NCBI GenBank assembly: GCA_003450815.1
Contig: DMES01000068.1
Location: 1-23,206 of the forward strand
Direction: 5' to 3'
Length of the DNA: 23,206 nucleotides
Source of the DNA: Elusimicrobiota bacterium
Lineage (GTDB): Bacteria; Elusimicrobiota; Elusimicrobia; Elusimicrobiales; UBA9959
Position numbers and translations under genes: made by a program
Shown: positions 8,783 to 16,808 of the stretch, in pieces
Layout: each line of letters begins with the position of its first letter
Numbering within the stretch: position 1 is the stretch's first letter
Notes under the pieces: model-generated
The model's database searches: none
What the model saw: only the letters and a program-made list of their open reading frames with translations
Told to the model about the DNA's origin: nothing

Positions 8783-8855
8783 GAAGATTCAAAATTGAAA
8801 ATTCTCGGTATCTCCCAATATTAAATCTGGAATCTTGAATGTAGAATCTATATTT
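8783..8855. repeat. Heptamer-word dyad before the second GT9
   Basis: The left side is built of AGATTCA/AAATTGA/AAATTCT words (8785-8805). The right side has GAATCTT/GAATGTA/GAATCTA words (8830-8850), which are imperfect reverse complements of the left. It fills the gap between the deacetylase stop and ATG 8856. Confidence 0.65.
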
Positions 8856-9920
8856 ATGGCCCTTAGTCCCAAAAAAATTCTTTTAATCCAGCTCCGCCAG
8901 ATAGGCGATGTGCTTCTGACCACGCCGGCCGCGCAGGTTTTAAAGGATAACTTTCCCGGTGCAAAGCTTGATCTTCTCACCCAGGCTCCCTGCCACGAGG
9001 TATTGTCCGGCAATCCTTTCGTAGACGAAACGCTGGTTTACAGCAAGGCGAACCCTTTAAAATGGATACGGGAGGTGCGGGAAAGGAAATACGATCTGGT
9101 CATTGATTTTATGTCAAACCCGCGCTCGGCGCTTATCTGTTTTGCCAGCGGCGCGCCGCTCAAAGCCGGGCCGGCCTACACCTCATCCTCCTGGGCATAC
9201 AATTTAAAATTGACAAAAAGTCCCCTTGACCACCCGTACAACCCGTTTTTCAAAATAGATCTTCTGAAAGCATTGGGGCTGAAAAACATATTTTATCCTT
9301 ATCCAAAAATGTATTTATCCGGACAGGAGCTGTTAGACGGTTCCAATAAGTTAAAGGAACTGGGAATCACAAAAGCCGGTCGTTTAATTGGATTTGCGCC
9401 AGCTTCACGAAGACTTACCCGGCAATGGCCCCCTGAACACTACGCGGAATTGGGTAGATTAATAACCGACCATGCGCAGAACAAGGTTATTGTATTCTGG
9501 GGGCCGGGCGAAAAGGATCTAGCGGCTAAAATCACAAACGAAATCGGCGCTGGCAAGGCGATTCTCGCGCCTGAAACCAAAACGCTTCGTAAACTTGCCT
9601 CCCTCATCGCAAACATTGACTTGCTTGTTTCAAACTTCAACGGGCCTAAGCATATCGCCACCTCGCTGGGGATTTCCACATTAAGCATCTACGGGATGTG
9701 CAATCCTTCGCATTGGACGCCCCCGAATGACGACAAACATCGGACCATAGCCAACACTGATGCGGAATGTATAAGCTGTTATAAGACAAAATGCCCAAAT
9801 AAGCTGATCTGTTTAACCGGCTTGAAAGCGGCAGATGTTTTCACCAAATTGCGGGAAATGCTGATAGAATCAGGCAGTCGCAAAACAACTGAACTCCAGA
9901 CACCGGGAACAATACGATGA
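8856..9920 (+). CDS. GT9-family heptosyltransferase-like protein
   Basis: 354 residues, the normal length for a single GT9 enzyme. It has the N-terminal signature ILLIQLRQIGDVLLTTPAAQ (residues 8-27), YDLVIDFMSNPRSA in the acceptor domain, GFAPASRRLTRQWP opening the donor domain, and a C-terminal Cys cluster CISCYKTKCP. The usual donor-site motif NDSGPxH is changed to NFNGPKH (260-266), so the acidic residue is missing. Donor or acceptor choice may differ, or activity may be altered. TTG 8835 in the same frame would add seven residues, but that stretch is the dyad repeat, so ATG 8856 is preferred. No clear Shine-Dalgarno is seen. The stop overlaps the lpxK start by 4 bp (ATGA), indicating translational coupling. 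Confidence 0.85.
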   Translation: MALSPKKILLIQLRQIGDVLLTTPAAQVLKDNFPGAKLDLLTQAPCHEVLSGNPFVDETLVYSKANPLKWIREVRERKYDLVIDFMSNPRSALICFASGAPLKAGPAYTSSSWAYNLKLTKSPLDHPYNPFFKIDLLKALGLKNIFYPYPKMYLSGQELLDGSNKLKELGITKAGRLIGFAPASRRLTRQWPPEHYAELGRLITDHAQNKVIVFWGPGEKDLAAKITNEIGAGKAILAPETKTLRKLASLIANIDLLVSNFNGPKHIATSLGISTLSIYGMCNPSHWTPPNDDKHRTIANTDAECISCYKTKCPNKLICLTGLKAADVFTKLREMLIESGSRKTTELQTPGTIR

Positions 9921-11035
9921 CCTATCCAAAAACGGACCTCAATAAAATTCGTGCCGGACTCAAAAGCAAGCGGACCGGACGGCTGCTGCTGAAAGCGCTC
10001 TCCTGCGTTTATTGGATCATTATAAATATCCGGAAAGCGTTTTACCGTCTGGGATTTTTCAAAACGCGTTCCCTCTCCGCGCCGGTAATCTGCTTCGGGA
10101 ATATCTCCACCGGCGGCACCGGCAAAACCTCTACCGTGGCCGCGGTCGCTCTTGAACTTAAGCAATCCGGAAAGAAGCCGGCCATCCTGATGCGCGGCTA
10201 TAAGCGCACGGCGCCCGCTAAAACGCTGACTGAACTTGCGGGCCCCGGCCCGTTTGATCCCGCCGAGGCCGGCGACGAGGCCTTCATGCTGTACAATCTT
10301 GTAAAAGCCGCCGGAATTCCAGTAATGGTTTGCGCGGACCGTTTTAAAGCGGGAGAATCCGCCATAAATAACCATGGCTGCGATATTTTACTTATGGACG
10401 ACGGCTTGCAGCATTTTGCCCTGCGCCGTGACCTGGACGTAATATTGATAAACGCCACCGCTCCCTTTCACAAAGACTTCCTCCTGCCTTTCGGGGATCT
10501 GCGCGAGAGCGCGATGGCGCTTAAAAGAGCCGGAGCGGTTATAATCTCCCACTGTGAGCACGCCTCACCCGGCGGGCTGGAAGAACTTTCAGCGCAAATA
10601 AAAAAGATAAACCCTGGCGCCGCTGTTATAGCGAGCGCTCATGAGCCGGCATTCTTTATAAACGCTTCCACCACCGAAACCCTTGCGCCGAAAGTATTCG
10701 CGGGCCGGGAAGCCGTGGCGCTTTCGGGCATAGGAGACCCTGAGTCTTTTGAGGGCACGCTGAGAGATTTAAAAATAACTCTCAAACAAACCTGGCGCTA
10801 TCCCGACCACCACAATTTCACGCGTGATGAGTTCACGGCGCTTGAAAACACCAGCGGCGGTAATAGTGTTATTACGACCTACAAGGATTTTTCCCGTTTT
10901 CCTCCCGGCTGGAGGGAACTGTTTACAAATGGGATATATCTGCTCTCTGTAAAAATAATTTTTCTGCGCGGCGACTATAGTGTGCTTATGAATACCGTCA
11001 ACTCTGTTTTAGCCCGAAAATCCGGCACGAACTGA
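9917..11035 (+). CDS. lpxK: Tetraacyldisaccharide 4'-kinase
   Basis: LpxK phosphorylates the 4' position of the lipid A disaccharide at the inner membrane, giving lipid IVA. 372 residues. The start is the ATG in the ATGA overlap with the upstream GT9. A hydrophobic/amphipathic N-terminal stretch (about 23-47) precedes the P-loop in FGNISTGGTGKT (60-71). RGYKR (93-97), GDEAFML (119-125) and DDGLQHFALRRDLD (161-174) are diagnostic of the family, and LPFGDLRE (190-197) follows. The start region is slightly longer than in E. coli. It sits among core heptosyltransferases and gmhB, so lipid A finishing and core assembly are co-expressed. Confidence 0.95.
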   Translation: MTYPKTDLNKIRAGLKSKRTGRLLLKALSCVYWIIINIRKAFYRLGFFKTRSLSAPVICFGNISTGGTGKTSTVAAVALELKQSGKKPAILMRGYKRTAPAKTLTELAGPGPFDPAEAGDEAFMLYNLVKAAGIPVMVCADRFKAGESAINNHGCDILLMDDGLQHFALRRDLDVILINATAPFHKDFLLPFGDLRESAMALKRAGAVIISHCEHASPGGLEELSAQIKKINPGAAVIASAHEPAFFINASTTETLAPKVFAGREAVALSGIGDPESFEGTLRDLKITLKQTWRYPDHHNFTRDEFTALENTSGGNSVITTYKDFSRFPPGWRELFTNGIYLLSVKIIFLRGDYSVLMNTVNSVLARKSGTN

Positions 11036-11075
11036 ATGTGCCGGGTCCGGGCGGCGGGATAAGGAGATGTCTGGA

Positions 11076-11666
11076 ATGAAAGTTTGGCCGATTTCAAGAA
11101 CGAACCGTATGAAGCCGGCGGCTTTTCTTGACCGCGATGGAACGCTCAACATTAACCGGATCGGTGTGTATGTCACGAAACCCGCCGAAGTTAAACTTTA
11201 CGCCTGTGCCGCGCGCGCTTTGCGGCTTTTGGCGGACAAAGGCTACCGGCTGATCGTGCTTACGAACCAGTCCGGTGTGGCCAGAGGCTATATGAGCCTC
11301 AAACGCTCCAGAATGATTAATCTCAGGCTGAAAAAACTATTCATGCAAAAAGGCGCGCGCCTTGACGCCGTCTATTTCTGCCCTCACGGGCCGGAAGACG
11401 GATGTTCGTGCCGCAAGCCCGGCACAGGGCTGCTAAGAGAGGCGCTGAAGGATTTCCGGACAGACCTGAAAGGGTCAATAATGATAGGCGACAAGGCAAG
11501 CGATATACTGACGGCAAGAAAATCCGGCATTACCCCCTTCCTTGTATTTACAGGGGAGGGCCGCGCCCAGATGAAAAAACATCCGGCTGCGCTAAAAGGC
11601 GTCCGCGCTTTTCGTGATATCTTGTCCGCCGCGCATAGCGCCGCGGACCGTACAAAATCCGTGTAA
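11076..11666 (+). CDS. gmhB: D-glycero-D-manno-heptose 1,7-bisphosphate 7-phosphatase
   Basis: HAD-superfamily phosphatase that removes the 7-phosphate in ADP-heptose synthesis. Motif I FLDRDGTLN (nucleophile and acid Asp), motif II TNQSG, the GmhB zinc loop CPHGPEDGCSCRKP and motif IV GDKASD are all present. I chose ATG 11076 because AAGGAG (11061-11066) lies nine bases upstream. ATG 11067 directly abuts that Shine-Dalgarno, and ATG 11109 also fits, being closest to the usual GmhB N-terminus. 196 residues from 11076. The partner kinase (rfaE1) is 1.5 kb downstream; the isomerase (gmhA), the adenylyltransferase and the epimerase are not in this window. Confidence 0.92.
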   Translation: MKVWPISRTNRMKPAAFLDRDGTLNINRIGVYVTKPAEVKLYACAARALRLLADKGYRLIVLTNQSGVARGYMSLKRSRMINLRLKKLFMQKGARLDAVYFCPHGPEDGCSCRKPGTGLLREALKDFRTDLKGSIMIGDKASDILTARKSGITPFLVFTGEGRAQMKKHPAALKGVRAFRDILSAAHSAADRTKSV

Positions 11667-11676
11667 AAGGCAACTT

Positions 11677-12228
11677 ATGAAAAGACGCATCCTTATTTCG
11701 CAGATAATAACACTGGCGGTTATAGCCCTGGCAAAACCCGACAGCCCGAAACTATTTACCATCGGCTTTATGTTGATGCTTCTGGGCCAGATAGTGCGGA
11801 TACTCTCAAGCGCTGCCATAGTGAAATCCAAAACCCTTACCACCTCGGGGCCTTACGCGGCAGTCAGGAACCCGCTCTATCTTGGCACCGCGCTGATGAC
11901 ACTGGGCCTGCTGTTCATGCTTTCAAGCCCAAGGCACCAAACTATTACGGCCGCCGTCTGGGGTTCCATGCTCGCTTCATACTCCTGGATATACGCAAAA
12001 CAGATTAAGAGCGAAGAGGATTTTTTATCCGCCGCTTACGGCGCGCACTTTGACGAATATAAAAAGACTGTTCCCGCGCTAGTGCCGCGTCCGGCGGGCC
12101 TGAAATCTTTTTTTGATCTTTCCGCCTACTCGCTTGTGGTTTTCAAAAAAAATAAAGAATGGCGGGGCTTTTGCGCGGGACTCGCGCTTGCGGCTTTCGT
12201 GTTTTGCAGGATAAAATATGCATTTTAA
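11677..12228 (+). CDS. Isoprenylcysteine-carboxyl-methyltransferase-like membrane protein
   Basis: 183 residues with several hydrophobic segments (about 5-19, 27-48, 70-88, 93-110). It carries the ICMT/PEMT-type signature TSGPYAAVRNPLYLG followed by EEDFLSAAYGAHFDEY and VPALVP, the AdoMet-binding C-terminal part of this family. Members methylate lipids or prenylated groups at the membrane; the bacterial substrate here is unknown. AAAAGG at 11665-11670 places the start at ATG 11677, just after the gmhB stop; a longer in-frame version would overlap gmhB. Its stop overlaps the next start by 11 bp. Position inside an LPS cluster hints at envelope lipid modification, not proven. Confidence 0.82.
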   Translation: MKRRILISQIITLAVIALAKPDSPKLFTIGFMLMLLGQIVRILSSAAIVKSKTLTTSGPYAAVRNPLYLGTALMTLGLLFMLSSPRHQTITAAVWGSMLASYSWIYAKQIKSEEDFLSAAYGAHFDEYKKTVPALVPRPAGLKSFFDLSAYSLVVFKKNKEWRGFCAGLALAAFVFCRIKYAF

Positions 12229-13078
12229 AAGAATCCTTTGCTCTTCAGCTCTTCAGCTCTTCAGCTCTTCAGCTCTTTCTCTCATCTGTCTGTTGTCGAT
12301 GGGCGCGGCCCCGGCGGAGGCGGCTGAACTGCTGCGTCACCCTTACCAGGACCTGGAGGCAGTGCAGCTTTCCACCCCTTCCTCCCCCTCTTTTTTCCCC
12401 TGGCTCGGCGAAACGCTTGAATACGATATTTCCTGGGGTATTATGACGGTCGGCCGTGCCTGGATCAAGGTGGATAAACTGGTGGTAATAGAAGGAAAAC
12501 CGGTCTATCACATAATCTCCAGGTCAAAATCTACCGCTTTCATTGAGAACTTTTTTCATGTTGATGATGTAAATGAGGCCTGGCTTGACCCGGAAACACT
12601 TAAATCCTATGGCTATTATAAAAAAATCCAGGAGGGCGGTTACTTCCATAACGAATGGGTGCTTTTTGATATGTCGTCAAAAACTTTCAGGGGCGGAAAG
12701 ATGAATAAAAAACGGGAAATCTCCACTTTTGACGGTCCACTAGAAGGGCCGGTAAACGATGTTTTTTCTTCTATTTACGCGGTGCGCGCCATGGAGCTAA
12801 AAGCCGATTCAACCCTTGAAATAAAAGTAAATACAAGGCGGAACTGGGCCATGGACGTTAAGGTTCTTCGCGCTGAAAAAGCCAAAACGGGTTATGGAAA
12901 ATTTAAATGCTATGTGGTGGAGCCCAGAGTGGGCGATGAAGGTATCTTTGTACCAAAAAAAGGCAAGCGCATGTTCGTATGGCTAACTGACGATAATATG
13001 CGCCTTCCGCTAATGCTCAGAGCCGAAGTTTTTATTGGCGCCGTAACCGCCAAGCTGATGAAAAGAACGGTGGAATAA
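12218..13078 (+). CDS. DUF3108 exported protein
   Basis: 286 residues. An N-terminal signal peptide (residues about 4-36, ending near APAEAA) is encoded in part by four perfect CTCTTCAG octamers, giving an SSALQLFS-type residue repeat. The mature part starts with a Pro/Ser-rich stretch, then the DUF3108 fold: GETLEYDISWGIMTVGRAWI, YHIISRSKST, HVDDVNEAWLDPETLKS, and near the end MFVWLTDDNMRLPLMLRAEVFIGAVTAKL. DUF3108 proteins are periplasmic beta-rich proteins of unknown role, often beside LPS genes. It overlaps the preceding membrane methyltransferase by 11 bp, so they are probably translationally coupled. Confidence 0.85.
   Translation: MHFKRILCSSALQLFSSSALSLICLLSMGAAPAEAAELLRHPYQDLEAVQLSTPSSPSFFPWLGETLEYDISWGIMTVGRAWIKVDKLVVIEGKPVYHIISRSKSTAFIENFFHVDDVNEAWLDPETLKSYGYYKKIQEGGYFHNEWVLFDMSSKTFRGGKMNKKREISTFDGPLEGPVNDVFSSIYAVRAMELKADSTLEIKVNTRRNWAMDVKVLRAEKAKTGYGKFKCYVVEPRVGDEGIFVPKKGKRMFVWLTDDNMRLPLMLRAEVFIGAVTAKLMKRTVE
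12241..12272. repeat. Four tandem CTCTTCAG octamers inside a coding region
   Basis: Four exact 8-bp copies, followed by a degenerate fifth (CTCTTTCT, 12273-12280), lie within the signal-peptide codons of the DUF3108 gene. The same CTTCAG word forms the intergenic repeats at 13148-13183 and 17701-17728. Confidence 0.95.
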
Positions 13079-13080
13079 CA

Positions 13081-13183
13081 AGAGCTGAAGCACTGAAGGC
13101 TGAAGTTAATTTAATGAAAGAGATGAATGTCCGGTTCGGCTTTCGGCAACTTCAGTTCTTCAGAACTTCAGCGCTTCAGCTCT
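13081..13183. repeat. Octamer-word dyad between DUF3108 gene and rfaE1
   Basis: The left arm (13081-13107) is built on CTGAAG words. The right arm (13148-13183) has four 8-bp units ending CTTCAG and is the reverse complement of the left arm with one extra unit. Between them lie 40 bp of unrelated sequence. The stem would end just before the TATAAT of rfaE1. Confidence 0.85.
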
Positions 13184-13189
13184 ATTTAG

Positions 13190-13195
13190 TATAAT
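13190..13195 (+). promoter_or_regulatory. Candidate -10 box of rfaE1
   Basis: A perfect TATAAT ends six bases before ATG 13202, the same geometry as at 6257. No Shine-Dalgarno lies between, which suggests a leaderless transcript. The only -35-like hexamer is inside the CTTCAG repeat and is weak. Confidence 0.45.
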
Positions 13196-13201
13196 CTTCT
13201 T

Positions 13202-14218
13202 ATGGATAGCGCAACTTATTACAGGATAGCCGCCCTGGCAAGGAATTTCAGCGGTCGTAAAATCACCGTGCTTGGCGATTTAATGCTTGACCGCTATGTT
13301 AAGGGCACGGTCAGACGCATATCTCCGGAAGCTCCGGTGCCAATAGTGAAAGTAGCGGAGGAGTTCACCGTCTGCGGCGGCGCCGGGAATGTGGCTGTAA
13401 ACCTGGCTAAACTCGGCGCAAAAACCTCCATCATCTCGGTAACCGGCAAGGATTCAGCCGCTAAAAAACTTGCCCATGATCTTCGAACAGCCGGCGCGGA
13501 CATTTCGTGCCTTATTTCCACAGTTGAAGCGGCAACCATAGAAAAAACCCGCGTGATAGCCGAGCATCAGCAGGTGGTCCGGTTTGACCGTGACCCGCTG
13601 AAGCCGCTTTCCCCGGGCCTTGAAAAACAAGCCCTTGCCAACCTGGAGCGGCAGTTAAATAACGGGGCCGAAGCGGTTATATTTTCAGATTACGGCAAAG
13701 GCCTGCTTTGCCCGGCCGTAATAACCAAGGCCATCCACCTTTGCCGGACGCGGCGGGTACCTGTTTTTGTGGACCCGAAAGTAGAGCATTTCAGGCTTTA
13801 TAAAGGCGTTTCCTGTATAACCCCCAACACTATGGAAGCCTTCGGCGGCATGGGCCTGCCCCAACAGGACGGAACGCCGGAAGTTGAAACGCTGGGCGGA
13901 AAAATAATTTCAGAACTGCGCTGCCGCTCGCTGCTTATTACTAGGGGAGAACACGGCATGACGCTTTTTACGGCACCAGGCGCGCGGCCCCGCGCTCTGC
14001 ACATACCCACCAAAGCCAGGGAAGTTTTTGATGTGACCGGCGCGGGCGACACGGTAATCTCGCTTTTTGCCCTGGCCTGGGCCGCGGGCGCATCTCCCGA
14101 AGACGCGGCAGTTACCGCTAATTTCGGCGCCGGCGTCGTAGTAGCCAAGCTCGGCACGGCCTCCGTTTCAAAGGAAGAACTGCTTGAGAGCATGAAGTCA
14201 TGGATAAAAACTGCCTGA
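13202..14218 (+). CDS. rfaE1: D-glycero-beta-D-manno-heptose-7-phosphate kinase
   Basis: PfkB/ribokinase-family kinase that phosphorylates heptose-7-phosphate at C1 in ADP-heptose synthesis. 338 residues: KITVLGDLMLDRYVKGTVRRISPEAPVP at the N-terminus is characteristic of HldE/RfaE. GGAGNVAVNLAKLG starts at residue 59, and the catalytic anion-hole motif DVTGAGDT starts at 277 with D283 as the base. Only the kinase domain is present; the adenylyltransferase half found in fused HldE is absent and must be a separate gene elsewhere. Its last 19 bp overlap the kdsB start. Confidence 0.93.
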   Translation: MDSATYYRIAALARNFSGRKITVLGDLMLDRYVKGTVRRISPEAPVPIVKVAEEFTVCGGAGNVAVNLAKLGAKTSIISVTGKDSAAKKLAHDLRTAGADISCLISTVEAATIEKTRVIAEHQQVVRFDRDPLKPLSPGLEKQALANLERQLNNGAEAVIFSDYGKGLLCPAVITKAIHLCRTRRVPVFVDPKVEHFRLYKGVSCITPNTMEAFGGMGLPQQDGTPEVETLGGKIISELRCRSLLITRGEHGMTLFTAPGARPRALHIPTKAREVFDVTGAGDTVISLFALAWAAGASPEDAAVTANFGAGVVVAKLGTASVSKEELLESMKSWIKTA

Positions 14219-14997
14219 TAGTAATTCCGGCCAGGTACAATTCACAGCGTTTCCCGGGCAAAGTGCTTGCGCCAATAGCCGGCAAGCCGGTGTTGCTCTG
14301 GTGCTATGAAGCGGCCGTGCGCGCGGAGCTGGGCGAAGTACTGATAGCCACTGAAGACAGCCGCGTTATGGCGTTTGCGAAGTCTATCGGCGCAAAGGCG
14401 GTTCTTACCAGCGCGCGCTGCCAATCCGGAACCGACCGGGTTTTTGAAGCGGCCAAGAGGACAAATAAAAGTTTTATCATAAATTTTCAGGGCGACGAGC
14501 CTTTCATGCGGGCGGAAACCCTTGTTAAAGCCTTCAGGCAGCTCTTAGGCGACCGCGCCTGTTCCATAGGCACCGCCTGCGCGCGCATACGGAACGGCGC
14601 AGACATTAAAAATCCGAACTGCGTTAAAATAGCCATGAGCTCAAAAGGCCGGGCGCTGTATTTCTCCCGCTCCCCCATACCTTTCCACCACCCTTTGTCG
14701 GAACTAAAAAACTATCCTTTTTACAAACACTGCGGCTTTTATATTTACCGCAGACAGGCGCTGGCGAGTTTCGTTAAACTCCCGCCGAGCCCTCTTGAAA
14801 AACTTGAACGCCTTGAGCAGTTGCGGGCCCTTGAGAACGGCATGGGGATAACGGTGGCCGAAGTGCGGGAGCTCGGCCCCGCCATAGATACGCCCGCTGA
14901 CATTAAAGCGGCCGAGAGGTTTGCGCGGCGCAGATGCGCCGAACAAGTCACAAGTCACAAGTCACAGGTCACAAGCAGGAAATTTGTCAGGAAGTGA
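14200..14997 (+). CDS. kdsB: CMP-Kdo synthetase (3-deoxy-manno-octulosonate cytidylyltransferase)
   Basis: Activates Kdo with CTP to CMP-Kdo in the cytoplasm. 265 residues, slightly longer than the usual ~250. IPARYNSQRFPGK (9-21) is the nucleotide-binding loop; ATED (50-53), SGTDR (76-80) and QGDEPF (97-102) are family motifs. YFSRSPIPF and HCGFYIYRRQAL follow, then PLEKLERLEQLRALENG and DTPADI. The last ~18 residues (QVTSHKS, QVTSRKF) are encoded by tandem AAGTCAC heptamers and are probably not conserved. The start overlaps rfaE1 by 19 bp. pyrG, which makes the CTP substrate, is next. Confidence 0.95.
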   Translation: MDKNCLIVIPARYNSQRFPGKVLAPIAGKPVLLWCYEAAVRAELGEVLIATEDSRVMAFAKSIGAKAVLTSARCQSGTDRVFEAAKRTNKSFIINFQGDEPFMRAETLVKAFRQLLGDRACSIGTACARIRNGADIKNPNCVKIAMSSKGRALYFSRSPIPFHHPLSELKNYPFYKHCGFYIYRRQALASFVKLPPSPLEKLERLEQLRALENGMGITVAEVRELGPAIDTPADIKAAERFARRRCAEQVTSHKSQVTSRKFVRK

Positions 14998-15056
14998 CGA
15001 GTCTCAGTTTCTTAGTGATACGGTTACAATTGCGTTCTCTGTTTTACTTGTGACTA
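14944..15056. repeat. AAGTCAC heptamer repeat with distant inverted arm
   Basis: Four heptamers (three AAGTCAC, one AGGTCAC) run through the kdsB 3' end at 14945-14972. An inverted copy, ACTTGTGACT, lies at 15046-15055, just before the pyrG ribosome site. It belongs to the same style of word-built dyads as the other gaps. Confidence 0.75.
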
Positions 15057-15079
15057 GAAATCAACAGGAGTAAATTACA

Positions 15080-16696
15080 ATGGCAAAGTATATTTTTGTC
15101 ACAGGCGGCGTGGTAAGTTCGCTCGGCAAAGGCATTACCGCAGCCTCTGTCGGACGGCTGCTTAAAGCCCACGGGCTGTCTGTGAATATCGTAAAATGCG
15201 ATCCTTACCTGAATGTTGACGCCGGCACCATGGCGCCCTTCCAGCACGGCGAGGTTTTCGTGACCGACGATGGGGCGGAAACCGACCTGGACCTGGGCTA
15301 TTACGAAAGATTTCTTGGTATTGATACCGGCCGTCCCAACAACGTCACCGCCGGACAGATCTATCAGGCTGTTATTTCAAAGGAGCGGCAGGGCCTTTAC
15401 CTGGGACAGACGGTGCAGGTTATTCCGCATGTCACTGACGAGATAAAAAGCCGCTTTTTTAAAGCGGGAGAGGGTTTTGACATCACCATAATTGAGATAG
15501 GCGGAACTGTGGGCGACATAGAAAGCCTCCCTTTCCTTGAAGCCGCGCGCCAGATGCGCCGGGACAAAACAAAAAACGACACCATCTACATCCATGTCAC
15601 GCTGGTGCCGTTCCTTTCTTCAAGCGACGAGCTTAAAACCAAGCCCACACAGCACTCGGTAAACAAGCTGCGCGAAATAGGGATAGACCCGGACATAATA
15701 GTCTGCCGCGCCGACAAGCCGCTCGCCCGGGAGATAAAAGACAAAATCGCCCTTTTTACCAGCGTTCCGGAAGAAGCCGTGATCGACGCCCCCAACACCT
15801 TCTCCATCTACAATGTGCCTAACATCCTTAAAAAGCAGGGCATAGACGAACAGATCATGATGTTGCTGCGCCTGCGCAGCAAAAAATGGGATTTTGAGGA
15901 GTGGACCGCGTTCGTGGAGCGCCTCAAGACTTCCATGAAAGCCGAAAGCGTGCGCATAGCCATAGCCGGAAAGTACACTAAGCTTAAAGACTCCTATAAA
16001 TCTCTTTCCGACGCCATCTTGCACGGCGCCATTGCCAACGGCGTACAGGCTGAAATATGCTTTGTGGATGTGGAGGATCCTGATTTCCGCGCGAATCTCG
16101 CCGGGATGAACGCCATAATAGTCCCCGGCGGCTTCGGAGACCGCGGCATAGAGGGCAAGATAGAAGTGGTGCGCTACGCCCGCGAAAACGGGATCCCGTT
16201 CCTTGGCATCTGCCTTGGCATGCAGTGCACGGTAATAGAGTTCGCGCGCAACGCGCTTGGGCTGAAAAATGCCCACTCAACTGAATTCGCCCCCAAAACC
16301 CCTCACCCGGTAGTAAGCCTTATGCTCGCCCAGAAAGGCATTAAGGAAAAGGGCGGGACCATGCGGCTTGGGGCTTACCAATGCGCGCTTAAACACAGTT
16401 CCCTTGCCGCCCGCATATACGGGAAAAATATTATTTCCGAACGGCATCGCCATCGTTATGAATTTGATTCAAAATACACGGCGCGCTACGCGAAAAAAGG
16501 CCTTGTGATAAGCGGCGAACACAAAGCCCTTGGCCTGCCGGAAATTGTAGAACTCAAAGGCCACCCCTGGTTTATGGGCGTGCAGTTCCATCCGGAATTT
16601 AAATCGCGGCCCTTGCTGCCTCATCCGCTGTTTTTCAGTTTTATAGCGGCCGCGGTAAAGAATAAACTGAAACAGGGAGTAACCGCTAACCAGTGA
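15080..16696 (+). CDS. pyrG: CTP synthase (glutamine hydrolysing)
   Basis: Amination of UTP to CTP. 538 residues, full length. Synthetase domain: KYIFVTGGVVSSLGKGI at the start, KCDPYLNVDAGTM, HGEVFVTDDGAETDLDLGYYERF, IEIGGTVGDIES. Glutaminase domain: PGGFGDRG, then GICLGMQ with the nucleophilic Cys near residue 377, and VQFHPEFKSRP carrying the His/Glu pair near residue 504. AGGAG at 15066-15070 fixes ATG 15080. Placement between kdsB and kdsA is a recurrent arrangement and supplies CTP for CMP-Kdo. Confidence 0.97.
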   Translation: MAKYIFVTGGVVSSLGKGITAASVGRLLKAHGLSVNIVKCDPYLNVDAGTMAPFQHGEVFVTDDGAETDLDLGYYERFLGIDTGRPNNVTAGQIYQAVISKERQGLYLGQTVQVIPHVTDEIKSRFFKAGEGFDITIIEIGGTVGDIESLPFLEAARQMRRDKTKNDTIYIHVTLVPFLSSSDELKTKPTQHSVNKLREIGIDPDIIVCRADKPLAREIKDKIALFTSVPEEAVIDAPNTFSIYNVPNILKKQGIDEQIMMLLRLRSKKWDFEEWTAFVERLKTSMKAESVRIAIAGKYTKLKDSYKSLSDAILHGAIANGVQAEICFVDVEDPDFRANLAGMNAIIVPGGFGDRGIEGKIEVVRYARENGIPFLGICLGMQCTVIEFARNALGLKNAHSTEFAPKTPHPVVSLMLAQKGIKEKGGTMRLGAYQCALKHSSLAARIYGKNIISERHRHRYEFDSKYTARYAKKGLVISGEHKALGLPEIVELKGHPWFMGVQFHPEFKSRPLLPHPLFFSFIAAAVKNKLKQGVTANQ

Positions 16697-16712
16697 GATG
16701 AAGTTACTGCGC

Positions 16713-16802
16713 AGGTTCACAATTCAGCGGTTCAACGGTTGGAAATCCGGGAACATAAGAAGATCGTGAAAAAAACAACCTTGAACCCTGAACCGTGAAC
16801 CT
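16713..16802. repeat. GGTTCA-word dyad between pyrG and kdsA
   Basis: The left arm at 16713-16741 (GGTTCAC, AATTCAG, CGGTTCA words) and the right arm at 16776-16802 (TTGAACC, CTGAACC, GTGAACC words) are reverse complements over about 27 bp with a few mismatches. The loop is about 35 bp. Confidence 0.8.
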
Positions 16803-16808
16803 GACAAT

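Noticed and set aside
15620..16276. 218-codon minus-strand frame inside pyrG
   Set aside because: The plus strand encodes unmistakable CTP synthase; this is a shadow of high-GC third codon positions.
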